From contig JAJVDF010000123.1 in the NCBI GenBank assembly GCA_022410635.1, forward strand, positions 1,607,505-1,671,504: a DNA stretch of 64,000 nt, given 5' to 3'. This document shows positions 56,401 through 63,109 of the stretch, in pieces. The stretch's first letter is position 1, and every line of letters begins with the position of its first letter. The notes beneath the pieces were generated by a model. The model did no database searches, had not been told where the DNA came from, and saw nothing but the letters and a program-made list of their open reading frames with translations. Both the position numbers and the translations under genes were made by a program. Origin of the DNA: Tretioscincus oriximinensis. Lineage: Eukaryota; Chordata; Lepidosauria; Squamata; Gymnophthalmidae.

Positions 56401-57528
56401 TTCCTTTGCATGTGTTAAGGATGATTTTGTACATTTACAAAATATACAAACTTACTAAAGACATCTCTGTATTACTTTTCATTTAAAAAAAAATCTAAAT
56501 GATTCACAAAGACATCAGCAACACAAGCCACAAGCAAACTGTGGATTTTAAAAAGCTGCGTTCTATTTTAAGAAAACCTAAGATATATGTTCAAGCTTTT
56601 CAAAACAACTGTAGAGATTTGCATAAAGTATGAATATGCCATTGTACTCTATGGATGAGATAATTCTTTCAAGTATTTTGTAGAACGTCATTGTCAAAAG
56701 TGAAAAATGGCAAATCTGGCACCCCTCAGTACCACTGCACCTTCTTCTGCAGTTAGATTCAGGATTAGTTTTGCATTTTTTTCCCTAGGGGAAAAATAGA
56801 CAATGAAATATATATATTTTATTGTAGGAATTAAAAAGAAATAGGAGCAAAACCACTTCACTGTGCACAAATTCTGTAATTTTTCACCCACAGTGCTGAA
56901 GGATAAACAAACGAAAATGGAAGCGTCATTAGAGATTTTAAAATATTAAGATATTAAAAGGACTCTTGAAATACCATTTGCAGGGAGTCACGAACAGGAG
57001 CAGCATATTTTGCTTTCCTCTGTTCAGACTGCCCAGGTGCATCTGGTGGGCCTCTGTGTGACACAGAATGCTGGACTCGATGGGCTGTGGCCTGATCCAG
57101 TATGGCTCTTCTTATGTTCTTATGTTCTTAAAATTAGATGTGGTTTCTTAACTGATTATTTTGTGTATTGATTTTGTTCTCCAGGACAGAAATGCGAACT
57201 CTGGCTTTGTGGGTGTGTGTTCACTTTGGCCGATGTGTTATTGGGGGCCACATTGCACCGCCTCAAGTTTCTAGGACTCTCCAAAAAATATTGGGAAGAC
57301 GGGAGCAGACCCAACCTACAGAACTTTTTCGACAGGATACAAAAACGATTTGCCTTCAGGAAAGTTTTGGGAGATATACACACCACCCTTCTCTCAGCTG
57401 TGGTACCCAATGCCTTCAGGCTGGTCAAACGGAAACCTCCATCCTTCTTCGGAGCCTCCTTTCTGATGGGATCTCTGGGGGGGATGGGATATTTTGCCTA
57501 CTGGTATCTAAAGAAAAAATACATCTAA
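15504..57528 (+). CDS. GDAP1L1: GDAP1L1, ganglioside-induced differentiation-associated protein 1-like 1 (6 coding exons)
   Basis: Six exons join into 367 residues, the human protein's length as I recall, with no frame break and all introns GT-AG. The protein starts MATPNNVTPTNCSWWPISAL. A thioredoxin-like GST N-domain spans about residues 46-124 (SLVLYHWTQSFSSQKVRLVI, then NLGEEVPVIIH). A GST C-domain spans about 150-310, including YRELLDSLPMDAYTHG, KYATAEIRRHLA and CELWLCGCVFTLADVLLGAT. A hydrophobic C-terminal anchor at about 341-362 (FFGASFLMGSLGGMGYFAYW) is followed by the basic tail LKKKYI. GDAP1L1 is the brain-enriched paralogue of GDAP1, the mitochondrial fission factor mutated in Charcot-Marie-Tooth 4A; it is reported to be mainly cytosolic and to move to mitochondria when oxidised glutathione rises. 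The paralogue GDAP1 is excluded by the extended MATPNN...SWWPISAL N-terminus. Confidence 0.98.
17505..17813 (-). repeat. tRNA-derived SINE, family A, full length
   Basis: Minus-strand head GGATAGCTCAGTTGCTTAGG (A box) and GGTTTCGAAGCCCTGTG (B box); body CAGCTATTCGAAAGCATGA; tail GAGAAAAGCGGGGTATAAG then a CTT run. One of the best preserved copies here. The + strand open frame across it is a consensus artefact. Confidence 0.92.
20284..20468. mobile_element. Foldback hAT-like MITE, family TAGGCTGACC, copy 3
   Basis: A 185-bp palindrome, TAGGCTGACCAGATGACC to GGTCATCTGGTCAGCCTA. Flanks CCTAAATA (20276-20283) and CCTAAATG (20469-20476) match at 7 of 8. Confidence 0.92.
21216..21400 (+). mobile_element. 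hAT-like MITE, family CAGGGNCGGATTTAGGC, copy 2
   Basis: Left end CAGGACCGTATTCAGGC; right end, inverted, CTAGGGCTGGATTTAGGC. The interior (GAAGATATTAATATTTTTAT, TTATTATTATAAAACCC) matches the 9.6 and 37.5 kb copies. No clear target duplication found. Confidence 0.75.
21515..21615 (+). repeat. L2-type LINE 3' end fragment
   Basis: TTATTGTGATCCACCCAGAG, CCTTTGGGCATAGGGCAGAC and an ATAAATGTAAGTAAATAAAT tail. Confidence 0.65.
21829..21951. repeat. Perfect 42-bp inverted repeat
   Basis: Arms 21829-21870 and 21910-21951 are exact reverse complements separated by 39 bases. They contain the CACTTTGAGACTAACTTGAG block of the repeat at 5.74-5.98 kb; the minus-strand copy continues into CCTAAGCTTTCGCAGGC, as that one does. 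Confidence 0.93.
24255..24480 (+). repeat. CR1/L3-like LINE 3' end
   Basis: AGCTTCAAAATAGGATTAGA, GATATTAGGATGGAAAAAG and CCTTATGTTCTTATATATTC mirror the element at 5.2-5.7 kb. Confidence 0.75.
24835..25340 (-). repeat. RTE/BovB LINE reverse-transcriptase fragment, degenerate
   Basis: The minus strand reads KAREFQKNIHFWCIEYSKAF then DYVDHNKM and, after a break, GISGRNINNLSYVDGTNLMA. These are RTE-clade RT blocks in which the catalytic YADD is changed to YVDG, and the frame is broken between blocks. A dead 5'- and 3'-truncated copy. Confidence 0.85.
25472..25587 (-). repeat. tRNA-derived SINE, family A, 3' part
   Basis: TATCCCGCTTTTCTCACCTG, AACGGCTTACAAGC and TTTTTGCCCAAAGACTTACA on the + strand are the inverted 3' half. 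Confidence 0.8.
27165..27385 (-). repeat. Sauria-SINE-like element (tRNA head, RTE tail)
   Basis: Minus-strand head TGTAGCTCAGTGGTAAGCG (A box) and GTTGGTTTGACCTCC (B box); the other end TAGTCAACCAGAAGTCGGTC resembles the RTE/BovB 3' tail. This head/tail pairing is typical of the squamate Sauria SINE family. Confidence 0.65.
27400..28010 (-). repeat. L2-type LINE 3' end, interrupted
   Basis: The minus strand reads AAPRLWNSLPLEICQALSLN then AFRRLPKTHLFN, the L2-clade pol C-terminus, followed by the usual tail. A 113-bp insert at 27840-27952 breaks it. Confidence 0.85.
27840..27952. mobile_element. 113-bp insertion with 10-bp target duplication
   Basis: GCATTCTACT occurs at 27830-27839 and again at 27953-27962. 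Compared with the L2 copy at 33.87 kb (GCATTCTGCACCAACTGCAG), the sequence between them is extra. Identity unknown. Confidence 0.65.
28560..28960 (-). other. Possible degraded LTR (solo), low confidence
   Basis: Relatively CpG-rich for the area. On the minus strand a CAATAAAAG polyadenylation-type signal at about 28710-28718 is followed by about 150 bases resembling an R-U5 region. No internal retroviral sequence, primer-binding site or target duplication was found. Confidence 0.25.
29460..29776 (-). repeat. tRNA-derived SINE, family A, with (GAA)n tail
   Basis: An uninterrupted GAA run (29461-29491, TTC on the SINE strand) joins the inverted body. The head retains CGTCTCTCGCCTGGGAGATC and GGTTTCGAAGCCCTGTG. 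Confidence 0.92.
29930..30400 (+). other. GC-richer, promoter-like unidentified segment
   Basis: CCAAT at 30006-30010 and GATAAAAG at 30039-30046 are about 30 bases apart. The latter sits inside a 9-bp inverted repeat (CTGGTCAGC/GCTGACCAG, 30029-30059). CATAAAAG follows near 30277. An LTR U3-R is possible but unproven. Confidence 0.25.
31409..31452. repeat. Perfect 16-bp hairpin in GC-rich segment
   Basis: CGCCATGTTGGGGGAA (31409-31424) and its exact reverse complement (31437-31452) with a 12-base loop. The right arm contains CAACATGGCGG, a YY1-like site. Confidence 0.85.
32045..32932. repeat. Split foldback: 36-bp arms either side of an L1 insertion
   Basis: Left arm 32045-32080 (AGTAATCCATTTGCTAAAAA...) and right arm 32897-32932 are reverse complements apart from about three positions (one an N). 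Without the L1 and one target-duplication copy they would form an 83-base hairpin with an 11-base loop. A partial relative lies at 24516-24543. Confidence 0.8.
32097..32889 (+). mobile_element. 5'-truncated L1 LINE insertion
   Basis: Encodes a decayed L1 ORF2 C-terminus (LSRWYRTPVQLSHM, CWHGCQVRGDFLHMIYDCNE), a short 3' UTR and a poly(A). Flanked by the 12-bp direct repeat AAGAAAAGCCGG at 32085-32096 and 32890-32901. The frame is open for 170 codons apart from Ns, so the copy may be fairly young. Confidence 0.9.
33355..34330 (-). repeat. L2-clade LINE, pol C-terminus and 3' UTR
   Basis: The minus strand reads YVRNLGMLLDSVLTHENQVE then AVARSAYFQLRLVCQLRPLL and, further on, APHLWNSLPLEVRLSPSLYG, ending in the ATTTATTTATA tail at 33361. 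Frames are broken. Confidence 0.88.
34475..34870. mobile_element. Candidate MITE with GTGCATC ends
   Basis: Left AGTGCATCTACACATTTTCC; right end inverted GGTGCATCCAGGCACACATG. Imperfect terminal inverted repeats of about 15 bases, no coding content. Confidence 0.45.
35080..35108. repeat. (AAAT)n microsatellite
   Basis: ATAAATAAATAAATAAATAA run. Confidence 0.9.
35135..35325 (-). repeat. Sauria-SINE-like element (tRNA head, RTE tail)
   Basis: Minus-strand head AGCATTGTGGTAGAGCAAAC and TGGTTTGATCCACACTCGA; the 3' part CATAAAGTCAACTAGGAGTT resembles the RTE/BovB tail. Ends about 200 bp before GDAP1L1 exon 2. Confidence 0.65.
35527..35719 (+). CDS. GDAP1L1: GDAP1L1 coding exon 2
   Basis: Residues 61-124 plus one base of codon 125 (VRLVIAEKGLPCEERDV ... 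DYMEKNFTG). Acceptor TTCTGTAG, donor GGAG|GTAAAAG. Completes the GST N-domain. Confidence 0.97.
36465..36810 (-). repeat. L2-type LINE 3' end
   Basis: The minus strand carries HGRAFSVIAPRL and then the tail; GGAGGTTTTCCTTCAAATAT and GCCTTGTAAGTCAATATTAG match the other copies. Confidence 0.8.
37165..37450 (+). repeat. L2-type LINE 3' end
   Basis: Sense copy: CTTTGATAACCCCCAAGCCA (pol C-terminus region), GAAGGCTTACCTGTTCAC, then CTGCCCCGAGACCTTTGGGT and a short tail. Confidence 0.8.
37469..37675 (+). mobile_element. hAT-like MITE, family CAGGGNCGGATTTAGGC, copy 3
   Basis: GAAGATATTAATAGTTTTTA and TTTTATTATTATAAAACCC are shared with the copies at 9.6 and 21.2 kb. Ends are more diverged. The interior has an expanded TAAG/TAAA run. 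Confidence 0.7.
38761..38961. mobile_element. Foldback hAT-like MITE, family TAGGCTGACC, copy 4
   Basis: A 201-bp palindrome. The flanks share TTACAAAAC (38752-38760 and 38963-38971), with the right copy displaced by one base, so the target duplication is less clean than in the other copies. Confidence 0.88.
40277..40450 (+). CDS. GDAP1L1: GDAP1L1 coding exon 3
   Basis: Residues 125-182 plus one base of codon 183 (EHVTQLIPEAGTIIHSRVV ... MIPKYATAEIR). Acceptor CCTTTCAG after a strong pyrimidine tract, donor CGCA|GTAAGTG. Confidence 0.97.
40690..40962 (-). repeat. tRNA-derived SINE, family A
   Basis: TATATCCTGCTTTCCTCACC, GGGACTCAAAGCAGCTTACA, then GCTTTCGAATAGCTATGTTG on the + strand (inverted body). 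The head is degenerate. Confidence 0.85.
41042..41089. repeat. Perfect 19-bp hairpin
   Basis: GATATTTCAGAATAAAGCA (41042-41060), loop CTCTCTGGAA, exact reverse complement at 41071-41089. Confidence 0.95.
41113..41222 (-). repeat. L2-type LINE tail fragment
   Basis: ATTTATTTATTTATATTTAT, CATACCTGAAGGTCTCAGGG then AAAATTAACAAATTAAAAAC. Confidence 0.7.
41871..42340 (+). repeat. tRNA-derived SINE, family A, interrupted
   Basis: The 5' part at 41871-42010 (head, CAGCTGTTCGAAAGCAAATG, CGTAAGCCTTAGGGCAAAAA) and 3' part at 42251-42340 (CCTTGTAAGC, GAGTCCCTTTGGGTGGGAAA) are in the correct order, separated by another SINE. Confidence 0.8.
42011..42250 (-). repeat. tRNA-derived SINE, family B, nested in family A
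   Basis: Minus-strand head GCCAGTTTGGTGTAGTGGTT and AGTTTGATTCCCCACTCT; body TGGGCCAGTCACAGATC; the 3' end carries the L2-like tail (GCCGCCCTGAGACCTTCAGG), so it could use L2 machinery. Confidence 0.85.
42691..42872 (-). repeat. L2-type LINE 3' tail
   Basis: ATACCCCACTCTATACACGA, TTCTCAGGGCAGCCAACAAT and CATTTCTTCAACCAAAGGCC match the 33.4 kb copy. Confidence 0.75.
44021..44206. mobile_element. Foldback MITE, family AAGGC.CTGTCC
   Basis: A complete 186-bp palindrome: TAAGGCGCTGTCCCCACTGA at the left, its near reverse complement at the right, and a mirrored core (GGCAGGCCCC/GGGGCCTGCC). Related to 51.3 kb. Confidence 0.85.
45501..45917. mobile_element. Candidate MITE with TGCGTGCACAC ends
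   Basis: Left AGGCTGCGTGCACACGATG; inverted right end AAGGCAGCATGCACACAGC. CpG-richer than the surroundings, no transposase frame. Confidence 0.6.
46400..47365 (-). repeat. L1 LINE fragment with internal deletion
   Basis: The minus strand carries NLFTDDALVFSGEPVT (RT active-site block, FTDD in place of FADD), then directly the C-terminal blocks EIKLKLVYKWYSTPMSLAHI and CWHCANERG, then the end region MEQIEFDLSKEIRSK. The several hundred residues normally between RT and C-terminus are missing. Confidence 0.82.
47395..47690 (-). repeat. CR1/L3-like LINE 3' end
   Basis: On the minus strand: GATTAGACAAATTCATGGAA, GGCTATTAGAATGGGTGAAT, AATCAAGAGTAGGTGAAGG. Confidence 0.65.
47830..48460 (+). repeat. 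L1 LINE 3' end
   Basis: Reads QALFQLNQGILHEDKYLVDQ, then AITLGWKDAIKLTFQNWCHY, the extreme L1 ORF2 C-terminus, followed by 3' UTR with a 24-base-scale duplication (AATTTTATTG.TATTATTTTC twice) and an A-rich end. Confidence 0.82.
49870..49967 (+). CDS. GDAP1L1: GDAP1L1 coding exon 4
   Basis: Residues 183-215 (RHLANASTDLMKLDHEEEP ... LSKQKKLM). Acceptor TCTACAG, donor ATG|GTGAGAC. Too short to appear as a notable open frame; found by following the protein between exons 3 and 5. Confidence 0.96.
50490..50715 (+). repeat. CR1/L3-like LINE 3' end
   Basis: ATTTGCAGGGAGTTATGAAC, CCCTGGTGCATCTGGTGGGC, GGATTAGATGGGCTCTGGCC, ending CTTCTTATGTTC. Confidence 0.82.
51307..51437. mobile_element. MITE, family AAGGC.CTGTCC, short copy
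   Basis: AGGCCCTGTCCACA at the left and its exact reverse complement at 51422-51435. The core ATCCACATGCTAGTATATTC resembles the 44.0 kb element. Confidence 0.8.
51904..52208 (-). repeat. tRNA-derived SINE, family A, full length
   Basis: Complete inverted copy from a GAA run to CTGAGCTATCCGTGCC; head A and B boxes intact on the minus strand. Confidence 0.92.
52673..52787 (+). CDS. GDAP1L1: GDAP1L1 coding exon 5
   Basis: Residues 216-253 plus one base of codon 254 (AKILEHDNVNYLKKILGDLG ... LEKRKIEYQ). Acceptor CGTTTAG, donor CAAG|GTGTGTT. Confidence 0.96.
52985..53157 (+). repeat. CR1 LINE 3' end
   Basis: GTCTTTAAATAGAGACTGGA, CATTGAGCAGGGAGTTGGAC and the terminal CAACTCTATGATTCTAC, the classical CR1 3' terminus. 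Confidence 0.88.
53225..53360. repeat. Inverted and repeated GTGACATCA/CTTCCGG motifs
   Basis: CATCATTGTGATCTCACTTC at 53237 onward is mirrored by GTGAGATCACAAATGATG near 53300. ACTTCCGG and TGACATCA recur. A decayed foldback or small satellite unit. Confidence 0.5.
55188..55466 (-). repeat. tRNA-derived SINE, family A, with purine-rich tail
   Basis: TATATCCCGCTTTTCTCACC, GGACTCAAAGTGGCTTACAA and CTTGAAACCAGATCTCTCAG on the + strand. A GA-rich run (about 55125-55200) adjoins the tail. Confidence 0.85.
56955..57132 (+). repeat. CR1/L3-like LINE 3' end next to exon 6
   Basis: CATTTGCAGGGAGTCACGAA, GCTGGACTCGATGGGCTGTG, ending in TTCTTATG repeated twice; it stops 52 bases before the exon 6 acceptor. 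Confidence 0.85.
57185..57528 (+). CDS. GDAP1L1: GDAP1L1 coding exon 6 (terminal)
   Basis: Residues 254-367 and TAA: GQKCELWLCGCVFTLADVLL, KYWEDGSRPNLQNFF, FRKVLGDIHTTLLSA and the C-terminal membrane anchor. Acceptor TTCTCCAG. A LINE 3' end finishes only about 50 bases upstream of it. Confidence 0.98.
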
Positions 57529-59135
57529 TGCTGGCTGTCCTGGTGTTTAATTAGATGTCTCTGTGTTGTGTGAAACCATGATGAATCTTTAAAGAAATTT
57601 GAAACCAATATGAATATACTGTTAATGTGACATTCCATAGTCTAGATGTAGAAAACTTAAACCGTAAGGAAACGACAAATCAACAAAAAATATTCAACTT
57701 GTAAAATGCCTTTTTTCGTAAGTTTAGGTATTACAAAACTGTGAGCAGTGGATGTTTTTAATGCCTACACAGCCACTGTGGAGCAAAACTGCCCTCTAGC
57801 ACAGGCAAGTGCCATCCAAAAATGTTAGTAACCCCAGCAACACAAAAAATAAAGAATGGGGGTCTCTTCTGCACTTTTACCTTTATTTTATCTATGTTTG
57901 TTGGCCACATAGCACATTCCTGAACCCCCCAAACTCACCCCCCACACAAAAGGGCAAATAGCAGGGACTTTTCCCTCTTAGGAGCTATTGTGGGTGTCGT
58001 AGTGAAACCGACTTTTTAAAAATAGAAATATACAGAATAGAACAAACACAGCCAGATCACAGTAGTTTGTGCCATTCTAGCTTCAGATGGAAATAATTTG
58101 TATATGTCCTTCTCTTTGTATCATTTCCATTGAATCGAGTATTTTTTATCAAGCTGCGCTTAGAATGTATCCACTTTCTACTTAGATTTTTAAAATGGTT
58201 ATTTTACAGCTAACAGCCTGTGATGTCTTGTTTTCCCCCCAACTGGAATTTTAATTTCTATCCTTCTGAGGTGTTCATCTCAAGCTTCTTTCATACGTTT
58301 GCCAAGTATTTTTCACCAATAGAGCCTTTCCTGGACTCTAATGATATGAATGTCTTCATAAGCATCAAGCCATCTCCAAAGAAATTGTGTCTTTTTATTC
58401 CTTCTTAAAAAACTTTTCCTTGAGAGAGTTTCTTTTTAGTCACTTTCCTGTTGTGCATTTTCTTAGAAACACGCACAGTCACAGACACACACCACATTTC
58501 TCACTTTCTTGTGCCTTTTGCATGTTGGAAGAATAAAAGAGCATCACTACTACTCGTGCTTTGAAAAGTCTGAGAACCTAAATAAACCCTGTGGGAGGAG
58601 AAATGGCTTTACATTCCTCCACGTGCTTAGCATCAGTCCACCCATTTCCAAGAGTCTATGTGTATGCAGATACAAGCATGCCTTTGCCTATGTAGCAGAG
58701 CCAAGGGTTGGCGTAATCTTCAAATATGCCATGGTAAATTCCTGATAAAGCAGCTTCTGTTACAACAGAGGACACGTTATTTTTAGAAACATTTTCTTTC
58801 ACCATTGAATAAATTATATTTACCAGTCATTTGCAGAGCCCTTCAAGACAGGCATATGAATCTGAAGGAAGCTGGAACTTACACTTTCTAGAAAGTAATT
58901 GTTAAAAGGATTTCCTAAATGGTATTGTAGGAGAAATCTGTAATCCTGAAATTCAATGTTAAGACCTTGTCCTTGGACAATACTGAGGGTCATTGCCCCT
59001 TGTAAATACTACTGTTCAGGCATACTACTGTTTCAGGAATAAACATGCAATTATAACGTTCACATAGCTCTTGACCTTACTTAGTCCTCAAAATATTGTT
59101 TCCTTGGATTACCATGTTTTGCCTCAACAAATAAA
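57529..59135 (+). promoter_or_regulatory. GDAP1L1: Probable GDAP1L1 3' UTR with several polyadenylation signals
   Basis: No repeat is recognised directly after the stop. AATAAA occurs at 57848-57853, 58532-58537, 58581-58586, 58808-58813, 59038-59043 and 59130-59135. Which one is used cannot be told from the sequence. Confidence 0.45.
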
Positions 59136-60040
59136 GTCTGTCATGGCAGTTTCTGCACATTCATTAACTCAATGTGTCCTACTGTACTTGTCCAGCGGAA
59201 GACTGTAATATTGTTTGGACATCTTCTTCCTGTTACCTCATAAATACTTTTTAATGATCGCCTCTGACTCCGCCTCTTTGACCTCTTGATCTCTTATGGT
59301 TCCTTTCCTTGATGACCTCTCTTGTGAATATCTAACATGAAAGACTACCCAAGTGGTTTTTAATTATGCCAAATAGTGCAGTAAGAGTTCGCTGTAGTTA
59401 GTATACATATATGTAGAACCAAGAACATGGTTCTAAAACCAGACTAATGCAGAAATATTAGCACGTGCATTTCTAAGATATCAGGCCCATAAAGAGTGGA
59501 AATGTTTTGTACATTCTCAATTGCCAGCTTTTCTACCTTTCTTACAACTTAATTTCACTATTGAAAAACAGTCGCTTTTTCATGTATTTCATGTAATTTC
59601 ACTCCACCTTGGTTTGAACACATTCTGACTGAATAGAACACGAAGTTCTCCTTTCCATCCTATTTAATAAGTTTCAAACCCCTATCTCATTATGGAATAC
59701 TAATAGATCTGATGTTAATAACATTTAACCCTTCAAAAGTAGGTCAAAATGCAACCAATCTTCAAAGTTACTTCAAGGTTTCTACAATTCTTAGAAACTT
59801 TGGAGTGCTTTATGTTTTTTATCTTGTTACCTATCCTGGGAAACCTCCGAAAAAGAGTAAAAGCCCGACAAAGGCTCCATTCTCACTGGCAGAAAATATT
59901 CTGATAGGAAGGAAAGGAAACTGAATTCAGATTCAGTTCCATTTTTGTTTTCTCTGCAAACCAGGTTTTCTGGTCTCACAGCGGATGCAGAAGTCAGACT
60001 GAATTCTGTGTTCCCATTCAGAGTATCTGGCCACACAGAA

Positions 60041-60255
60041 TAGGCTGACCAGATGACCCCTTTTGGGGTGGGGGGTTTGGGAACCCGGTTTGGGGGTGCC
60101 TCCTAGTTTTTTCTGAGAAAAACTTTTTTAAAAAAAGATTTTTTTTCTAATTTTCTTTTATTTTTTTATTTTTTTTTNCTCAGAAAAAAACGGGAGGCAC
60201 TTCAAAAACGGGTTTTCAACCACCACCACCACAAAAGGGTCATCTGGTCAGTCTA
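60041..60255. mobile_element. Foldback hAT-like MITE, family TAGGCTGACC, copy 5
   Basis: A 215-bp palindrome with the family ends (right end TCAGTCTA, one change). Flanked by an exact 8-bp duplication ACACAGAA at 60033-60040 and 60256-60263, the clearest target duplication of the set. Confidence 0.95.
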
Positions 60256-62618
60256 ACACAGAATAATACCTGGGAGTGTAGACAAGGAGCTGACATATAC
60301 CCTGTCCAATCCTTGTCAGCTGTGGGTGTCTCTTTTGCAGCCCTCTCCCCGTTAACATCCTTCCAGCATGGAGGGTAATCCCCAAAATGGCTAGGTCCTC
60401 TTTTTTTCTTCCCGGCTTTCTGTTGTGGTGGCGGCACGATAACTGAAATCACAATACAGTCCCTAATTAAAAACTCCACTTTTGTACAATTCTGGAGTTA
60501 CAGAGAGTTACAGAATAACCAAAAAGCATTTGAAACACCACAAATTCGCCTACTTGTTCCCCCCATCTGTCCCATGCAGGCAGTGAATCCGAAAGAGATC
60601 AAGTGAGGGAGAGGACCATTATAAATAGAATAAAAGTGCAGCTGTTGCAATGGACCTTAATCAGAGTTGCTCTGATATAAGTTATATTGGGGGGGGGGGG
60701 GGGAGAAGAAAGGCAACTAGAAATATCTCTCGCACTGCAAGGCAGGTTTGGGGTACTTTATGGAGAAACGAAACTCAATAATGCCTTAAAAAGAGGGATA
60801 AAGATGGGAAATAGCAAGAACTATTGCCTGGCAAGGCAGCTTGGCAACGCTTTGCAATTGGAGATAGACCCTGAATGAATAAAAGCCTTGGCATACAACA
60901 ACCTTTGGGAAATCCCATCACAGACTGATTATATAGGATTCAGTTCACTGGAATTGGGGTGAGAAGTCAGAAAACCCAAGGAGCTTTACTCTGCTTTTAG
61001 TCCAATTCCTTGGGGGGAGGGGGAATCCCTGGAAAGCCCGTGTTTCAGCACTTGCCCAATCCATTTACGATTTTGTTTAAGTCGCCACACCAGAACTAGC
61101 TGAGCCTGACTTCAAATGCTTTTTCTTCCAATGGGAACGGAGCCAAACAGAAATGAGTGCTACACATATGGAGTACTATAAATATCAGTGAGAGACTATT
61201 AGGATGCCGTTCTCTGTTTTGTGCACCTTTGTCTGTATCTAGGTACTGTTTCCATTCCCTCCTTCACTGCAGTCCTGAAATAGGAAAGGCTAACAGCTGC
61301 TTCCAGAACTTTCTGTGATATTTTGTTCTCTTGCCCAAGGCTCAGTTTGAATGCAGAGAACAGTCTGTTCAGGCCTCAAGGCACCTCCAGGAAACTGTTG
61401 CAAACTGTCTTTGAGATCTCCAACACCAGCAGATCCAAGGTACAACCATTGCTTTCATGTCACTGCCAGTGAAAGACTGACATTAACATCTGCCTATAGC
61501 CCTTTCTGTAAGTATTTCTGCATGTCAGAATCAAGTGTCTTGCCTAATTTAGTCCACACCATAAAAAGATGTGGTCAGAACCAGACCCTGCCCTTCCCTT
61601 CTTGTGAAATTCACGTGAGCGTCAGGGCTAAGCTCAAGTGTTCTGAAGAGCTAGGAACAAAATTTTCTAAGAGGCTTTGAGGGACCAGTTTTGGTGTCAC
61701 ACACTGGTCCATCTCCAAAATGGATTCACGTAGTCCTGAACTTGGTAATAGACTTGCGTGTATCCATGGTCTGGACCAGATTCCATTGATTTTTCTGTAA
61801 TTTCCAGTTCAGGCCAATTCCTGCTTCTAATTATTATTAAAAAAAATAATTAAAAAAATTCTCCTTTGCTTGTAGAGAAGCAGAAATTACAGTTGTTTCC
61901 CCTGACTGTTGGCATATATATATACTGTTTATTAAAAATTAATCTCATTCAAAATCTATGCCAGTAAGAGTGCCTCCAGGCATGGGTTAACATTCATTGC
62001 ATTCTCAGTATAGTCCTGGAATACTGAGGTGGTATCCCAAAGCATCACTATTATGCGAAATCTTACCTGTGTCTGACTCCTACTTCCATGATCATTCCTT
62101 TTGAAAATACCCAGATGCTAGTTAACCCATGTGCAGAAAACAAAGGGGAGAACATATGGATATTTAGAAGAGGAACAATCACATATGTAGAAGTACACAC
62201 GNAAAACCTGGTTACAAATGTACTTTAAACCCTCTTCAGTTTTTCTGGTTTTCAATCCAGTCATTCAGGACTGGAGATGGTTTAAATGCATTAGGCCCAT
62301 AGGTAAGAACTTGAGGCAGCCCCCTACTTCTTGCAGGGATGGTGAAAAGCAATTGTGAGACCTTTTTTAGATTTCACAATTGCCTCTTGCCATATGGAGA
62401 TGGCTTGCACACATCCATTCATATGTAGATTATTGAAGCCTTGATCAATTTTGAGCTTATATGCATGTATATAATTTTAGCATTAATCCATACAAAGCTC
62501 ATGTCCTTAATGAATCCCTCCTAAATGGGATTGCTTTGCGACAGCTCCCAAAGTCCTCTAGGCTTTCTTTCATAGCCTCTATAGAAAGGCACAATTGGCC
62601 CTGTATGCCACATTANAC

Positions 62619-62775
62619 ACCAATTTGATGGCATGGTTAGTGTTGGACTCTTATCTGATAATCTCCCAGTTCAATTTCACAATCCCCCTTGAAGCCAGTT
62701 GGGTGACCTTGGGTTAGTCAGTTCTTTAGAACTCTCCCAGCCCTGCCTACTTCAGAGGGTGGCTGTTTTTTATGA
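62619..62775 (+). repeat. tRNA-derived SINE, family B, 3'-truncated
   Basis: Head GATGGCATGGTTAGTGTTGG and CCAGTTCAATTTCACAATC; body GCCAGTTGGGTGACCTTGGG, matching the 42.0-42.25 kb element inverted. Confidence 0.82.
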
Positions 62776-62801
62776 TAGTGCATGGTATCAATACCTGTAA
62801 T

Positions 62802-63109
62802 CAGTGCTTTTTTTNCAGAACAAAAGGTGCCGGTACTAACACCGGTGGCGGCGGAAAATGGGGGGTGGGTGGCGATAACGCCGCCGCCTCCGCTAACACC
62901 ACGCCCCCCTCNCCGGCGGCNAACACAGCAGTACCGGCACCTTTTATNNNGGCAGGGGGGGNGGGGGNNGGGGNGNNGNGGGGGGNGGGGGGAGCAGAGG
63001 CGGCCGCCCCCGCTAACTCCACCGCCGCCCCCGCTAACTCCGACCCCCCGCCGCGCCCCCCCCTAAATAAAAGGTGCCGGAACTGCGTTCCATCACAAAA
63101 AAAGCCCTG
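62802..63109. mobile_element. GC-rich hAT-like MITE with exact 8-bp target duplication
   Basis: Ends CAGTGCTTTTTTT and, inverted, CAGGGCTTTTTTT, with GGTGCCGG.ACT mirrored just inside. Flanked by CCTGTAAT at 62794-62801 and 63110-63117. The core holds repeated CCGCTAACTCC/CCGCTAACACC units and a G tract riddled with Ns. Confidence 0.9.

Larger units (their letters stand above)
52788..57184 (+). other. GDAP1L1 intron 5 (4.4 kb)
   Basis: Contains a CR1 3' end, a short inverted structure at 53.2-53.4 kb, a family-A SINE and a CR1/L3-like 3' end; 53.4-55.0 and 55.5-56.9 kb are otherwise unassigned. Confidence 0.92.
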
